Assembly: GCF_003383615.1 (NCBI RefSeq)
Contig: NZ_QNUL01000003.1
Location: forward strand, 1 to 64,000
Source: Dyadobacter luteus
Lineage (GTDB): Bacteria; Bacteroidota; Bacteroidia; Cytophagales; Spirosomataceae
Reading direction: 5' to 3'
DNA: 64,000 nt
The translations under genes were made by a program, and so were the position numbers. Of this stretch, positions 61,808-64,000 are shown in pieces (the first letter of the stretch is position 1; each line of letters begins with the position of its first letter). The notes beneath the pieces are model-generated. The model was given only the letters and a program-made list of their open reading frames with translations. It did not search any database and was not told the DNA's origin.

Positions 61808-64000
61808 ATGGCGAAAGAACAGAAACCACAGATTCAGGAAAAATTACAGCCTGAAAATGACAAAATCAAAGATTTGACCCGTAATATGGAAGATTCGTCG
61901 GGAGAAGTGATGAATACCAATACAGGTCTGAGAATTAACGATGACCAAAACTCGCTGAAGGCTGGCGAGCGTGGTGCTTCACTATTGGAAGATTTTATTC
62001 TCCGCGAGAAAATTACCCATTTCGATCATGAACGAATCCCGGAACGGGTAGTGCATGCGAGAGGATCAGGCGCTCACGGTGTCTTCAAGGTATATGAATC
62101 ACTGGACAAATACACAAAGGCGCAGTTTCTGAATGATACAGAAATCGAAACACCTGTATTTGTACGTTTCTCAACCGTTGCCGGGTCGAGAGGATCCACC
62201 GATCTCGCCCGCGATGCACGGGGATTTGCCGTAAAATTTTATACACAGGAAGGAAATTTTGACTTGGTGGGAAACAACATGCCCGTATTCTTCATCCAGG
62301 ATGCTATGAAGTTTCCCGATCTGATACATGCTGTGAAACCGGAACCGGATAACGAGATGCCACAAGCGGCTTCTGCTCACGACACCTTTTGGGATTTTAT
62401 TTCGGTTATGCCGGAATCGGCGCATATGATTATGTGGGCGATGAGCGACCGTGGAATTCCCAGAAGCTACAGAATGATGGAAGGGTTCGGGGTACACACG
62501 TTTAGACTCATCAATGCAGAAGGAGAAAGCCACTTCGTAAAATTCCACTGGAAGCCGCTGCTTGGCGTACATGCTGTTGCATGGGATGAAGCGCAGAAAA
62601 TTTCCGGTAAAGATCCTGATTTTCATCGCCGTGATCTGTGGGACGCTATCGAAAGTGGGAATTACCCGGAATGGGAACTGGGACTACAAATCGTTCCTGA
62701 AAGTGACGAATTCAAATTCGACTTTGACCTTCTTGATCCGACAAAAATCATCCCGGAAGAACTCGTTCCAGTGCAGCGTGTTGGCAAACTGACTTTGAAC
62801 CGAAATCCGGAGAATTTCTTTGCGGAAACAGAACAATCTGCTTTTCACATCGGACACATCGTTCCGGGAATTGACTTCACGAATGATCCGCTGTTACAGG
62901 GCCGTTTGTTTTCTTATACAGATACGCAATTGATCCGATTGGGTGGCCCCAATTTTCAGGAGATTCCCATCAACCGGCCAATCGTACCGGTACATAACAA
63001 CCAGCGCGATGGATTTATGCGCCAGACGATCAACCGGGGAAAGGTGGCTTACGGGCCAAACAAATTAGACAACAATTCACCTCGCCAGGCCAAGGCCTCT
63101 GAGGGCGGGTTCACATCTTATCCTGAACGTATTGATGCCAGAAAGATCAGAGCCCGCAGTAAAAGTTTCCTTGACCATTTCAGTCAGGCTAGGCTATTCT
63201 TAAACAGCCAGTCTGAACCGGAGAAAAACCACATGATTGATGCTTTCAGTTTCGAATTGGGAAAAGTCAATTCAGTCGAAATACGCACACGTATGCTGGG
63301 GATACTCTCACTAATTGATAAAAAGCTGGCAAGCGAAGTGGCTTTCGCATTGAGGCTGCCTGTTCCTGAGGATCCCGAACTTCCGGTGAACCTGAGCTTC
63401 CCGGCAGATGCAGATCCTGCAGACTACGATCCGATCATGAAAGACGGAAAAGTAGTTATATCCGACGCCCTCAGCATGGCCAACACGCCGAAAGACAGTA
63501 TTGCGACAAGAAAAATCGCGTTTCTGATCGCGGACGGGGTTAATGCCAAATCTGTAAATACGGTTAAATCAGCATTGGAAAGCCAGGGGGCAGTTGTTGA
63601 AATGATTGCACCAAGACAAAACTATGTCATCGCTGAGTCTGACGAGCAGATTCCTGTACAGCACAGTTTCCTCACGGCGGCGTCCGTGTTATTTGATGCG
63701 GTATATGTTCCTTCAGGTACAAATAGTGTGGCAGCCATAGAGGCTGAAGCTGATGCGGTACATTTCCTGAATGAAGCATTCAAACATTGCAAACCGATTG
63801 CGGCTGATCTTGGAGCTATTCAGGTTTTGGAAGCTACCTATTTTGCAAGAAAGTTACCGGAAGACTTTTCCGAAGAATCAGTGTTGCTTGATGGTATTGT
63901 CGTAAACGAGGACACCGGAAAACTTGCTTCTCTGTTTGCGAAAGCGATTGCTCAGCACCGTTTCTGGGACCGGGAAGTGCCCCGAAAAATTCCGGCATAA
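61808..64000 (+). CDS. katE: Large-subunit catalase HPII (KatE)
   Basis: 730 residues, complete; the TAA occupies the last three bases of the window. The haem catalase core has the catalytic His83 in RVVHARGSGAHG, the Asn near 156 in LVGNNMPVFFIQDAMKFPD, and the proximal Tyr in GRLFSYTDTQLIRLG. A C-terminal flavodoxin/GATase1-like domain (about 570-710, KIAFLIADGVNAKSVNTV) is the mark of the large HPII type. It breaks down hydrogen peroxide in the cytoplasm. The N-terminal extension (1-60) is polar, as in E. coli HPII. Confidence 0.96.
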   Translation: MAKEQKPQIQEKLQPENDKIKDLTRNMEDSSGEVMNTNTGLRINDDQNSLKAGERGASLLEDFILREKITHFDHERIPERVVHARGSGAHGVFKVYESLDKYTKAQFLNDTEIETPVFVRFSTVAGSRGSTDLARDARGFAVKFYTQEGNFDLVGNNMPVFFIQDAMKFPDLIHAVKPEPDNEMPQAASAHDTFWDFISVMPESAHMIMWAMSDRGIPRSYRMMEGFGVHTFRLINAEGESHFVKFHWKPLLGVHAVAWDEAQKISGKDPDFHRRDLWDAIESGNYPEWELGLQIVPESDEFKFDFDLLDPTKIIPEELVPVQRVGKLTLNRNPENFFAETEQSAFHIGHIVPGIDFTNDPLLQGRLFSYTDTQLIRLGGPNFQEIPINRPIVPVHNNQRDGFMRQTINRGKVAYGPNKLDNNSPRQAKASEGGFTSYPERIDARKIRARSKSFLDHFSQARLFLNSQSEPEKNHMIDAFSFELGKVNSVEIRTRMLGILSLIDKKLASEVAFALRLPVPEDPELPVNLSFPADADPADYDPIMKDGKVVISDALSMANTPKDSIATRKIAFLIADGVNAKSVNTVKSALESQGAVVEMIAPRQNYVIAESDEQIPVQHSFLTAASVLFDAVYVPSGTNSVAAIEAEADAVHFLNEAFKHCKPIAADLGAIQVLEATYFARKLPEDFSEESVLLDGIVVNEDTGKLASLFAKAIAQHRFWDREVPRKIPA

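Noticed and set aside
1..64000. CRISPR array, prophage or polymorphic-toxin cassette
   Set aside because: No regularly spaced repeats, cas genes, phage structural genes or toxin/immunity pairs were seen; the S74 domain alone does not make a prophage.

Overview
The window looks like a chromosomal segment of a Cytophagales (Bacteroidota) bacterium, most likely of the Spirosomaceae (Dyadobacter-like). The lineage call is inference. It rests on a SusC/SusD pair under a FecI/FecR-type sigma/anti-sigma pair, reg_prop and multi-PAS sensor kinases, Porin_10-type and TIGR04325-type proteins, two good TTTG-N19-TAnnTTTG promoters (the Bacteroidota RpoD type), and a tmRNA with a GENNYAMAA tag. No rRNA, tRNA or CRISPR array was found; the tmRNA is the only clear RNA gene.

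Layout. 1-462 is the 3' part of an IS630-type transposase cut by the window edge. 463-4800 is a signalling/surface segment: a LuxR-type response regulator, a secreted S74 (endosialidase-chaperone) protein and a second LuxR-type regulator whose receiver has lost its phospho-acceptor. It also has two matched promoter-like elements and two perfect hairpins in otherwise empty DNA. 4897-8064 encodes a large reg_prop/Y_Y_Y histidine kinase. 8423-15093 is a minus-strand housekeeping run (lpxK, porin, miaE, AddB-like nuclease), divergent from menC. hemF, a BlaR1/BlaI-type pair with a recognisable operator, a PepSY-like lipoprotein and a TonB-dependent receptor follow.

22570-25440 contains ssrA (tmRNA) and, directly behind it, a decayed accessory patch. 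It holds small frameshifted coding remnants and a lipoprotein pseudogene split by an intact IS200/IS605 element. 25445-35932 carries a YihY/BrkB membrane protein and a dense sensory block: a six-PAS kinase, a GAF/PAS hybrid kinase with two receivers and an HPt, and two single-domain receivers. 36141-43206 is a complete FecI-FecR-SusC-SusD uptake locus, with a secreted glycerophosphodiesterase converging on it and a GH15 glycosidase beyond. 46871-52594 is a surface-glycan cluster (five glycosyltransferases, an FdtA-type sugar ketoisomerase, a TIGR04325 methyltransferase).

52613-64000 starts with an orphan ECF sigma factor and an unrecognised lipoprotein followed by a 22-bp perfect hairpin. It continues with a His-rich TPR protein, DUF1761, YdeI and WYL-regulator genes. 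It ends in a stress-type group: two unknown proteins, a degenerate receiver, a DUF892 ferritin-like protein and a complete HPII-type catalase whose stop codon is the last base of the window. No clearly new system could be proven. The best candidates for follow-up are the matched promoters and hairpins around the S74/LuxR genes, the degenerate receivers, the ssrA-adjacent relic, and the sigma/lipoprotein/hairpin group at 52.6-54.8 kb.
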